Of a stretch of DNA of 16,521 nt, positions 1-6,368 are shown in pieces. The notes beneath the pieces were generated by a model. It ran no database searches. It had not been told where the DNA came from and saw nothing but the letters and a program-made list of their open reading frames with translations. Both the position numbers and the translations under genes were made by a program. Source of the DNA: DATMFV01 sp964651005 (GTDB lineage Bacteria > Verrucomicrobiota > Verrucomicrobiia > Chthoniobacterales > Chthoniobacteraceae). Positions within the stretch are counted from its first letter, which is position 1. Every line of letters begins with the position of its first letter. The DNA lies in NCBI GenBank assembly GCA_964651005.1, contig CAZYVL010000055.1:1-16521 (forward strand). The letters are read 5' to 3'.

Positions 1-297
1 CATCGCAAGTTCGGCATTGGAAACGGCTATTTTGCCATCGGCACTCGGTGTTTCCCGCCAGCTAAAGCGTCCCTTTTCAAGCCGTTTACTACAGAGCCAC
101 AGCCCGCTTCCGTCCCAGCATAGGATTTTGAACCGGTTGCGGTTGCGGTTGCGGTTGCTGAAGACGAAGAGATGTCCCGATAGCGGGTCTTCCTTGAGAT
201 AGCCCCATACCATCCCGTAAAGGCCGTCGTAACCTTTGCGCATGTCGGTTGCTCCCAATACCAGAAATACCCGTGTTGCCGGGCCTATGGATAACAT
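1..297 (-). CDS. tnpB: IS66 family accessory protein TnpB (Orf2), partial
   Basis: Reading the minus strand from the ATG at 297 gives an uninterrupted 99-residue frame to the window edge. It carries the typical IS66 Orf2 sequence blocks: ATDMRKGYDGLYGMV near residues 16-30, then DPLSGHLFVFSNR, then ILCWDGSGLWL and KRLEKGRF, ending in a SWRETP-type segment. The family protein is usually about 115-120 residues, so roughly 20 residues are missing beyond the edge. TnpB is required for transposition of IS66 elements together with TnpC, but its biochemical role is not settled. Oddity: the arginine/asparagine block is an NRNRNRNR run encoded by a perfect hexanucleotide repeat (138-161), apparently one NR longer than I expect for the family. 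An AGGAG lies rather far upstream (about 16 nt), so the start is probable but not certain. Confidence 0.9.
   Translation of the reverse strand, partial: MLSIGPATRVFLVLGATDMRKGYDGLYGMVWGYLKEDPLSGHLFVFSNRNRNRNRFKILCWDGSGLWLCSKRLEKGRFSWRETPSADGKIAVSNAELAM
138..161. repeat. Hexanucleotide tandem repeat inside tnpB
   Basis: Four consecutive copies of a 6-bp unit (GGTTGC on the plus strand; GCAACC on the minus) encode four Asn-Arg pairs in TnpB. Changes in copy number would keep the reading frame. The repeat is seen directly; its variability is inference. Confidence 0.85.
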
Positions 298-375
298 GCC
301 CGAAGATTGCCTGCTCCTGATCTGATCCGATAGATGCGGTTGGCCGGGCGGTTACGCCGATCCTCTTTACATGTG

Positions 376-1077
376 TCATTTTTCCCGAGGCGAATCGGCT
401 TTTGATGGGTATTTGACTCCAATCACAGGCACTTCATTTAGCTTGATTGAAGGGGTTGAAAATTCAATGGGGTTCTTTTTCCTTGATGATCTATCTTCTT
501 CGGGATTGATAAAAAGATTTCTAAAATGAAGCGTGAAATCGCTCACAACGACTCCCCCCATTTTCTTTAATTCATCTTTGCTATTGAATCTTGTTATTCT
601 CTCTTCAATCAAAGAAACAACCTTGCTAAGCTCTATCTTGATCGTCACCGATTTGCCGGGATTCAAGATGATTATATCATTTATCTTCGGATATTTTCCA
701 AGAAGAACAAAGTCTTCTCGATTTAAACCAAGGGGACCGCTCAGCGCACCCGCCATCCCCCCTTCCATTGCTTTCATTTCCCCTTTCATCCCATCCTCCA
801 AAACCTTTTTAGCAACATATCCCGCTGAAAATTTTACGTTCCTTAATGCGAAGGTATCCATAACGATTTCGCCGACGCCCGGATTCAGGAAACTTAATTT
901 TATTTCATTTGATTTTTTATCAACCGAAACTTCGCATTTGATTTTGAGAAGCTGTCTTTCGAAGTTAGACAACGGTAATAATGAAATATCTGGATCTGCT
1001 CCCCTCGCGCAAATACCAGCACAGAATGCGACAACAAAGACGATAAATATAATTTTCCCATAATTTGGACAATGCAT
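376..1077 (-). CDS. Hypothetical secreted protein, AT-rich orphan gene
   Basis: I do not recognise a family. The reading frame is open from 1173 (GTG), but I choose the ATG at 1077 because it begins a convincing signal peptide (MHCPNYGKIIFIVFVVAFCAG, with a possible signal-peptidase-I site at ARG|AD) and an AAGGA lies about 15 nt upstream. The product is 233 residues. After the signal come a beta-rich segment (KIKCEVSVDKKSNEIKLSFL), a glycine/methionine-rich stretch (about residues 98-114), then a second beta-rich part around IILNPGKSVTIKIELSK, ending in a charged tail. Alternating beta-strand pattern suggests an Ig-like extracytoplasmic domain (inference). Base composition is clearly poorer in G+C than all neighbours, and codons are A/T-ending, which suggests recent acquisition. 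The stop codon directly abuts the IS66 end, so the natural C-terminus may have been altered. Confidence 0.7.
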   Translation of the reverse strand: MHCPNYGKIIFIVFVVAFCAGICARGADPDISLLPLSNFERQLLKIKCEVSVDKKSNEIKLSFLNPGVGEIVMDTFALRNVKFSAGYVAKKVLEDGMKGEMKAMEGGMAGALSGPLGLNREDFVLLGKYPKINDIIILNPGKSVTIKIELSKVVSLIEERITRFNSKDELKKMGGVVVSDFTLHFRNLFINPEEDRSSRKKNPIEFSTPSIKLNEVPVIGVKYPSKADSPREK

Positions 1078-1378
1078 CCGATTTACTTGCAATCCTTGCT
1101 CGTGTCTAAAATATAAGCCCCAACACCCGGAGGGTCTTTTACGTCCATAATTATCGGGGTCACCGCTTGACACTTGATAGGTTCTCCAGCCGTCCCATCA
1201 AAGCTCCGGCATCTGCTTCGATGGAAGCGTCTTTTCAGCAACGTGGGTATTCAGGCGTTTGAGCACTCGTGCACAGTGCTGCCGTTTTTGTCACCGAGGG
1301 ATCAGGTTACGTCGATGCGGCATTCCCCTGCGTCATTTACTCTGAGCCAGAAGCTGGGCGGGAAACAGCCACCAAAGG
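1078..1378. other. 301-bp intergenic region with nothing firmly assignable
   Basis: It lies between two minus-strand genes. Open frames on both strands here lack ribosome sites and family resemblance. On the minus strand a GATAAT followed by TATG (about 1147-1156) could be a -10 element for the AT-rich secreted gene, but no matching -35 is visible. Composition shifts from GC-rich near 1378 to AT-rich near 1078, so a boundary of the AT-rich segment probably lies around 1080-1180. No terminator with a U-tract is seen after the gene ending at 1379. Confidence 0.5.
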
Positions 1379-1900
1379 CTACAGCCCCTGGCGCGCCAGT
1401 TCCTGCTCCAGCAGGATGCGGAACTCCGCCAGGTCTTCCTGCGCGGGGCGGTACCCCGGCGTTGGCGGGACGAGGCCGAAGCGGCCCATCTGGTCGAGAT
1501 ACCAATCTGCGGCCACTCCGTCGCTGAAGGTGACTTTGCCGCTCACGAGCGCGCCGGGGCGCATGATCTGGTCGAGGGAAACCCGCACCTTCCCTTGCCC
1601 GCCCGGCTGGCCGGGTTCCTTCTCCTCCAGCGGGGTCGGGGGGAGCTGGCCGTCCCCGGACAAATCCGCCGAGGCCGCTCCGCCTTCCACCCCTGCCCCG
1701 GTCTCCGCATTCGCCTGCGGCTCGACGGGCTTCTGCTTCTCCTGGGGAACGAGCTTGAGGTCGTCCACGAGAAAACGCGCTTCCATATAGGTGAGGCGGA
1801 TGCCGAACTCCTCCGCGAGCCGCTGCTGCACGTCGGAGAGTTTTGCGCCGTCGGCGATCCAGCCGCTCACCGCCCTTTTCTGTTCGTCGGTCAGTTGCAT
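1379..1900 (-). CDS. Hypothetical two-part protein downstream of dnaE
   Basis: 173 residues from the ATG at 1900, which directly precedes a clean helical domain (MQLTDEQKRAVSGWIADGAK, continuing to about residue 50). That block looks like a small helix bundle or HTH-like module (LSDVQQRLAEEFGIRLTYME). A low-complexity linker rich in Pro/Gly/Glu/Gln follows (about 51-105), then a conserved-looking C-terminal block (VRVSLDQIMRPGALVSGKVT, SDGVAADWYLDQMGRFGLVP). No signal peptide or membrane segment, so cytoplasmic. The gene follows dnaE on the same strand; a possible longer start (GTG at 1969) would leave only 15 bp to the dnaE stop, so co-transcription is likely. Neither start has a strong Shine-Dalgarno sequence. 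I recall similar proteins as uncharacterised Verrucomicrobiota proteins, but assign no function. Confidence 0.75.
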   Translation of the reverse strand: MQLTDEQKRAVSGWIADGAKLSDVQQRLAEEFGIRLTYMEARFLVDDLKLVPQEKQKPVEPQANAETGAGVEGGAASADLSGDGQLPPTPLEEKEPGQPGGQGKVRVSLDQIMRPGALVSGKVTFSDGVAADWYLDQMGRFGLVPPTPGYRPAQEDLAEFRILLEQELARQGL

Positions 1901-1984
1901 GGTTGGGGCAAAGCTATAGCGGGGATGCGGCTTCATTGCATCGCAATTCTGCGGAAGTTCCCCTTTCACACCGGCTGAACCCGT

Positions 1985-4900
1985 TCAGGCGGCGGGGCGC
2001 TTCCAGCGGGCGAACTTCTCCTCCGCCTCCGGCCCCGTGGCGATGCGGAAGTCGGCACCCAGCAGCAGGCGGACTTTTTCCCCCTCCCCGCCGGTGATTT
2101 CGAGGACGATCCGACGCGGCCCCGGGGTTTTCCAGACGAGATCGCGGATGGCAAGGAGGTCGTTCTCCGTGGCGCTCCGGCAGTCGAGCGCGAGGACGAG
2201 CGGCCTCTCCCTGGAGTCCGGTTTTTTGATCGCTTTCACCTCGTTGGCGGAGAGTCGCGGCCCTTCGTCGCGCAGGTCGAGCCGACCGGTGATCTGCACC
2301 ACCGCCCCCTGCACCAGGATCGAGGCCGATTTCGTATAGGTATCGCTCCAGATCATCACTTCGAGCTGATCGCTCAAGTCTTCCAGAACCACGACGGCGA
2401 ACGGCTTGCTCTCTTTCTTCGTGAATTTCTTCTCCACGGAGGCGAGCGCCCCGGCGAGGGTGACGGTGCTCTTGTCCTCCTGCTCGGCGAGCCGGGCGAT
2501 CGGCACGAATTTCCCCGTTTCGAGCGCGGGGCGGTATTCATCGAGCGGATGCCCGGTGACGTAAAAGCCGAGCAGCTCTTTTTCGAAGGCGAGGTTCTCG
2601 GCGGGGGTCCACGGCTTCACGGTGGACCCGGCTTTGCGGGTTGCCTTCGGCGCGGTGTCGATCATGTCGAAGAGCGAAACCTGCCCTTGCGCCCTGTCGC
2701 GGTGCGAGCTGGCGGCGAAGGCCATCGCCTCGTCGATTTCGGAGAAAAGCTGGGCGCGCTCCGCGCCGGTGAAGTCGAAGGCGCCGCATTTGACGAGGCA
2801 CTCCAGCCCTTTTTTGTTGAGTTTCTTGGAGTCGATCCGGGCGCAAAAATCCTCCAGCGAGGCGAACGGACCGCCGCTCTCCCGGTCGGCAATGGCCGCC
2901 TCCATCGCCGCCTCGCCGACGTTCTTGATCGCCGCGAGGCCGTAGCGGATCGCCCCGTGATAGAGGGTCCCGTCGGCCTTCGGGGGCAGCTCGGCGGGAA
3001 CCGCCTCGGGAGCGAACTTGAGCGCGCTTTTGTTCACGTCGGGCGGCAGGATCTTGATCCCCATCCGGTCGCATTCGGCAACAAAGACGCTGATCTTGTC
3101 GGTGTTGGAAATCTCGTTACTAAGCACCGCAGCCATGAACTCAACCGGGTAGTTCGCCTTGAGGTAGGCGGTCTGATAGCTGATCCAGGCGTAGGCGGCG
3201 GAGTGCGACCGGTTGAAGCCGTACCCGGCGAATTTCTCCAGAAGGTCGAAAATTTCGTTGGCCTTGTCGGCGTCGATGTCATTGAGGCGCTTACACCCCT
3301 CGACGAAGCTGATTCGCTCCTTGGCCATCTTCTCCTTGTCCTTCTTGCCCATCGCGCGGCGCAGGAGGTCCGCCCCGCCGAGCGTGTACCCGGCGAGCAC
3401 CTGCACGGCCTGCATCACCTGCTCCTGGTAGACGAAGATGCCTTGCGTATCCGCGCATACCTGTTCGAGCAGCGGGTGGGCGTACTTGATTTTGGCCTTC
3501 CCCTTCTTGCGCTTGATGTAGTCCGGGATCAGATCCATCGGCCCCGGGCGGTAGAGCGCGAGGATAGCGTTAATGTCCTCGATGTCCTTGAGGTCGAACT
3601 GGCGGCAGACGTTGACCATGCCGCCGGATTCCAGCTGGAAGACCGCCGTGGTCTCGCCCCGGTTGAGCAGCTCGAAGGTCGGCGCGTCGTCGAGCGGGAT
3701 CGCGCTGATGTCGAACCCGGGCGTGTGCTCGCGGATGAGCGCCTGCGCGTCGGTGATGACCGTGAGCGTCTTGAGGCCGAGGAAGTCGCACTTGAGCATC
3801 CCGATGTCGGTGAGCGGCCCCATCGCGTACTGGCTGACGATGGAGCCGTCATTGGCGCGGGTGAGCGGGATGTATTCGCTCAAGTCGCACGCGCCGATGA
3901 CGACGCCCGCCGCGTGGACGCCCGTGCCGCGCGTCAACCCCTCCAGCTTCGTCGCCGTCTCCCAAAGCTGGCTCGTGGCCGACTCGTTTTGCACGGCGTT
4001 CTTGAGTTCCGGGTTTTTGTCGATCGCGCCGTCCACATGCTCGGCGGCCCCCGTCTCCTTGTTCTTTTTATCGAACCCGGCGAGCGTGATGCCGAGTTCG
4101 TTCGGGATCATCTTGGCGATCCGGTCGGCGTCGCCGTAGCTCCAGCCCATCACGCGCCCCACATCGCGCACGACCGATTTCGCGCCGAGCGTGCCGAAGG
4201 TGATGATCTGCGAGACGGAACGCTCGCCGTACTTGCGCCGGACATACTCGATCACCTCCGGGCGGCGGTTCTGGCAGAAATCGACGTCGATGTCGGGCGG
4301 GCTGACGCGCTCCGGGTTCAGGAAGCGTTCGAAGAGGAGCTTGAACTGGATCGGGTCGATGTCGGTGATCCCCATCGCGTAGGCGATCAGCGATCCCGCC
4401 GCCGAGCCGCGCCCCGGGCCGACGGGGATGCCCTGCTGCTTCGCCCAGTTGATGAAGTCCCAGACGATGAGAAAATAGTTCACAAACCCCTGCTTCTCCA
4501 AAACGCCAAGCTCCAGCTCGTACCGCTTGCGGATGGCCTCGGCGTCGGCTTCCGCGCCGTAGCGGCGGACGATGCCCTCCTCGGCGATCTCGCGCAGGTA
4601 GGCGTTCTGGGTCTTCCCGGCGGGCGGTTCGTAGTTGGGGTACTTGGGGGAGGTATCGAGATCAAACCCGCACCGCTCGGCGATCCGCAGCGTGTTGTCG
4701 CACGCCTCGGGGTGCTCCGCGAAGAGCGCGCGCATCTCCGCCGGGCTTTTGAAGTAGACCTCCGGGATGTATTTCATCCGGCGCTCGTCGGCGACGTTCG
4801 CGCCCGTACCGATGCAGATCATGACGTCGTGCGCCTCGTGGTCCTCGCGGGTCAGGAAATGGACATCGTTGGCGGCGACGAGGCCGAGCCCAAGCTCCCG

Positions 4901-5491
4901 GGCGATCTTCGGGATGGAGCGGTTCGCCTTCTGCTGCTGCTCCAGGCCGTGATCGTGCATCTCCATGAAGAAATTCTCCGGCCCGAGGATGTCGCGGTAT
5001 TTGGCGGCGATGGAGAGTGCCTTGGCGTAGTCGTCATCGTGGTGGAGCGCCATCGCGACCTCGCCCTTGAGACAGCCGCTCAGGCCGATGAGGCCGCGAG
5101 AGTATTTTGCGAGGTGCTCGTGGTCGATACGCGGCTTGTAGTACATGCCGTCGAGCTGGGCGATGGAGACGAGCTTGACGAGGTTGCGATACCCCTCCTC
5201 GTTCTCCGCCAGGAGGGTGAAGTGAAAGGAGGCGTCGCGGGCGGAAGTCGCCTTGCGCTCGAAGAGCGAGCCGGGGGCGACGTAGACCTCGCACCCGATG
5301 ATCGGCTTGATGCCCGCCTTCCGCGCCTCCTGGTAGAACTCGACGGCGCCGTACATGACGCCGTGATCGGTGATCGCCACGGCGGGCATGCCAAATTCCT
5401 TCGCCTTCTTCATCAGCGCGGGAATGCGAACCGCCCCGTCGAGGGTGGAGTATTCCGTGTGGAGATGGAGATGGACGAAGGAGTCGGACAT
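1985..5491 (-). CDS. dnaE: DNA polymerase III subunit alpha (replicative polymerase)
   Basis: 1168 residues, close to the 1160 of E. coli DnaE, catalysing chromosomal DNA synthesis in the replisome. The ATG at 5491 is chosen because it begins the conserved MSDSFVHLHLHTEYS motif and has a G-rich stretch 4-8 nt upstream; the longer frame to 5614 only adds translated tandem repeat. Domain order: PHP domain (about 1-280) with metal-type residues H9, H11, D42, E68, H90, H181, D209, H211; palm with GPGRGSAAGS (358-367), PDIDVDF (399-405) and the third aspartate in KCDFLGLKTL (D569); fingers with GYGFNRSHSAAYAW; internal beta-clamp motif QVSLF (937-941), matching the QxxLF consensus; OB fold (about 1005-1080). 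The helix-hairpin-helix region lies between fingers and clamp motif. No frameshift or missing motif is seen. A hypothetical gene follows closely downstream. Confidence 0.98.
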   Translation of the reverse strand: MSDSFVHLHLHTEYSTLDGAVRIPALMKKAKEFGMPAVAITDHGVMYGAVEFYQEARKAGIKPIIGCEVYVAPGSLFERKATSARDASFHFTLLAENEEGYRNLVKLVSIAQLDGMYYKPRIDHEHLAKYSRGLIGLSGCLKGEVAMALHHDDDYAKALSIAAKYRDILGPENFFMEMHDHGLEQQQKANRSIPKIARELGLGLVAANDVHFLTREDHEAHDVMICIGTGANVADERRMKYIPEVYFKSPAEMRALFAEHPEACDNTLRIAERCGFDLDTSPKYPNYEPPAGKTQNAYLREIAEEGIVRRYGAEADAEAIRKRYELELGVLEKQGFVNYFLIVWDFINWAKQQGIPVGPGRGSAAGSLIAYAMGITDIDPIQFKLLFERFLNPERVSPPDIDVDFCQNRRPEVIEYVRRKYGERSVSQIITFGTLGAKSVVRDVGRVMGWSYGDADRIAKMIPNELGITLAGFDKKNKETGAAEHVDGAIDKNPELKNAVQNESATSQLWETATKLEGLTRGTGVHAAGVVIGACDLSEYIPLTRANDGSIVSQYAMGPLTDIGMLKCDFLGLKTLTVITDAQALIREHTPGFDISAIPLDDAPTFELLNRGETTAVFQLESGGMVNVCRQFDLKDIEDINAILALYRPGPMDLIPDYIKRKKGKAKIKYAHPLLEQVCADTQGIFVYQEQVMQAVQVLAGYTLGGADLLRRAMGKKDKEKMAKERISFVEGCKRLNDIDADKANEIFDLLEKFAGYGFNRSHSAAYAWISYQTAYLKANYPVEFMAAVLSNEISNTDKISVFVAECDRMGIKILPPDVNKSALKFAPEAVPAELPPKADGTLYHGAIRYGLAAIKNVGEAAMEAAIADRESGGPFASLEDFCARIDSKKLNKKGLECLVKCGAFDFTGAERAQLFSEIDEAMAFAASSHRDRAQGQVSLFDMIDTAPKATRKAGSTVKPWTPAENLAFEKELLGFYVTGHPLDEYRPALETGKFVPIARLAEQEDKSTVTLAGALASVEKKFTKKESKPFAVVVLEDLSDQLEVMIWSDTYTKSASILVQGAVVQITGRLDLRDEGPRLSANEVKAIKKPDSRERPLVLALDCRSATENDLLAIRDLVWKTPGPRRIVLEITGGEGEKVRLLLGADFRIATGPEAEEKFARWKRPAA
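2669..2683 (-). other. Sequence encoding the beta-clamp binding motif of DnaE
   Basis: These codons give QVSLF, residues 937-941, matching the bacterial clamp-binding consensus QL(S/D)LF. E. coli DnaE carries its internal clamp motif in the corresponding place (near 920). Confidence 0.8.
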
Positions 5492-5499
5492 AGACCCCC

Positions 5500-5505
5500 A
5501 ATATA
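5500..5505 (-). promoter_or_regulatory. Possible -10 element of dnaE
   Basis: The minus strand reads TATATT ending 8 nt before the dnaE ATG. No good -35 is found at 16-18 bp. If used, transcription would begin at or next to the start codon, making the mRNA leaderless and leaving the G-rich ribosome-site candidate untranscribed; the two readings are mutually exclusive. Confidence 0.25.
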
Positions 5506-5556
5506 GGCCGAAAACGCCCGGCGCGAACAGCCGAAGGACGCGAAAAATTCGGCCCC

Positions 5557-5591
5557 GCTCCCCACTCCCCACTCCCCGCTCCCCGCTCCCC
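5557..5591. repeat. Heptanucleotide tandem repeat upstream of dnaE
   Basis: Five consecutive 7-bp units of the form RCTCCCC (GCTCCCC or ACTCCCC on the plus strand). It lies between the terminator of the RNA-binding protein gene and the dnaE start. Similar G-rich or CT-rich stretches recur near 11600-11640 and 12490-12515. It is far too short and spacer-less to be a CRISPR. Confidence 0.85.
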
Positions 5592-5605
5592 GCCCCTGCC
5601 GCCCT

Positions 5606-5650
5606 GCAAAACAAAAAACCGGCACCGTGGCCAGAAAGCCACGGCGCCGG
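5606..5650 (-). terminator. Intrinsic terminator after the RRM protein gene
   Basis: On the minus strand a 13-bp stem (CCGGCGCCGTGGC, 5650-5638, pairing with GCCACGGTGCCGG, 5631-5619; one G-U pair) encloses a 6-nt loop and is followed directly by TTTTTTGTTT. It sits about 55 bp past the stop codon of the RNA-binding protein gene and insulates dnaE from it. Confidence 0.92.
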
Positions 5651-5705
5651 AGTTAAAACGCGATTTTAGATCTTGGGTCTTGGAAAACCTGGAACCAGGG
5701 GGAAC

Positions 5706-6086
5706 CTAGTACCGGCCGCCACGGTCGCGTCCGCCGCCACGGCGGTCACCGCCACCACCACCGTATCCACCACCGCCACCGCTACGGCGCTCAAAGGAGC
5801 GGCCACCACCACCACCGCCGCCACCGCTGCGTTCTTCGCGCGGACGGGCAATGTTGACGGTCAGGGGACGGCCTTCCATGGCTTTGCCATGGAACTGATC
5901 AATGGCGCTCTGCGCCTCGCTGTCCGAGCTCATCGTGACGAAGGCGAACCCACGGCTTTTGCCCGTGAATTTGTCCTGAACCAGCAGCACATCGCTGACG
6001 GTTCCTGCCTGGCCGAAGAGGTCCTGCAGATCGGGTTCCGTTACGTTAAAGGGAAGATTCCCCACGTAAAGTTTGTTGTTTGACAT
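5706..6086 (-). CDS. Glycine-rich RRM RNA-binding protein
   Basis: 126 residues. A single RNA recognition motif occupies residues 5-80, with RNP2 (LYVGNL, 6-11) and RNP1 (RGFAFVTM, 45-52) carrying the aromatic residues that stack on RNA bases. The rest (about 84-126) is a Gly/Arg/Asp-rich tail with RGG-like repeats and a terminal tyrosine. This architecture matches the small bacterial/cyanobacterial Rbp family and plant glycine-rich proteins, which bind single-stranded RNA and are often cold-induced; whether that holds here is unknown. The start is fixed by the conserved MSNNKLYVGNLPF beginning, although only a weak AGG is found about 13 nt upstream. It is a likely single-gene unit: a strong terminator lies downstream and a 282-bp intergenic region upstream. 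The repetitive tail coding sequence is prone to slippage. Confidence 0.95.
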   Translation of the reverse strand: MSNNKLYVGNLPFNVTEPDLQDLFGQAGTVSDVLLVQDKFTGKSRGFAFVTMSSDSEAQSAIDQFHGKAMEGRPLTVNIARPREERSGGGGGGGGRSFERRSGGGGGYGGGGGDRRGGGRDRGGRY

Positions 6087-6368
6087 ACTGATAACTGCCT
6101 AGCACTGCCGTGACGGTTCCCGGTCATCGGTCTCAAGTCGGCCACTGATGGTAATCAATTGCAAACTCCCCTGCCTCAACACTGCTGACAAGTCGGAGAG
6201 TACCCCAATTCGGCCGTATGGGAAGAGAAAAGCATCTCGGGATTCCTGTGTGTGCTGACATCGGGGTTTCCCCTACCCCTGGCGGCTTTTTGGCGTTGGC
6301 GTGATCCGGGAACCGCCTCGCCGAGGCGGCAGAAACCGGGGCGATCACGGACCGTCTCCGGGGGTGTT
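6087..6368. other. 282-bp intergenic region, likely leader/promoter region of the RRM gene
   Basis: It separates two minus-strand genes. Short open frames here have no family resemblance and are probably chance. A GC-rich perfect inverted repeat (CCGCCTCG / CGAGGCGG, 1-nt centre) lies at 6313-6329, about 40 bp beyond the stop of the upstream lipoprotein gene. It has no U-tract, so it is a poor intrinsic terminator. The length is compatible with a long regulated 5' leader, as found for cold-shock RNA-binding genes, but I see no specific element. Confidence 0.45.
6313..6329. repeat. Short perfect inverted repeat (8-bp arms)
   Basis: Arms CCGCCTCG and CGAGGCGG are separated by one base. It lies downstream of the lipoprotein gene. 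It could be a weak hairpin that stabilises or ends that transcript, or a palindromic operator for the RRM gene; the sequence does not decide between these. Confidence 0.5.

Larger units (their letters stand above)
1..370 (-). mobile_element. Partial IS66-family insertion sequence (tnpB side)
   Basis: The stretch encodes an IS66 TnpB protein running off the left edge. About 73 bp upstream of its start the minus strand reads GTAAAGAGGATCGGCGTAAC, starting at 370. IS66-family ends characteristically begin with GTAA, so 370 is my best guess for the outer boundary. There is no room for a tnpA gene between this end and tnpB, so the element would be a tnpB-tnpC type or has lost tnpA. The other end, the transposase tnpC and the target duplication lie outside the window, so the boundary cannot be confirmed here. 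Confidence 0.65.

Noticed and set aside
1174..1790. Plus-strand open frames at 1174-1527 and 1269-1790
   Set aside because: No ribosome site, Pro/Gly/Ser-rich translation, and mostly antisense to the hypothetical gene at 1379-1900.
2549..5506. Very long plus-strand open frame (985 codons) opposite dnaE
   Set aside because: It is antisense to a fully conserved dnaE; long antisense frames are expected in GC-rich genes, and the translation is low-complexity Val/Asp/Glu/Arg-rich without any domain.
5557..5591. CRISPR array candidate
   Set aside because: Units of 7 bp without spacers; this is a simple tandem repeat.
5492..5614. 41-residue N-terminal extension of DnaE
   Set aside because: It consists of translated heptamer repeat (GSGERG-type) and lies before the conserved family start at 5491.
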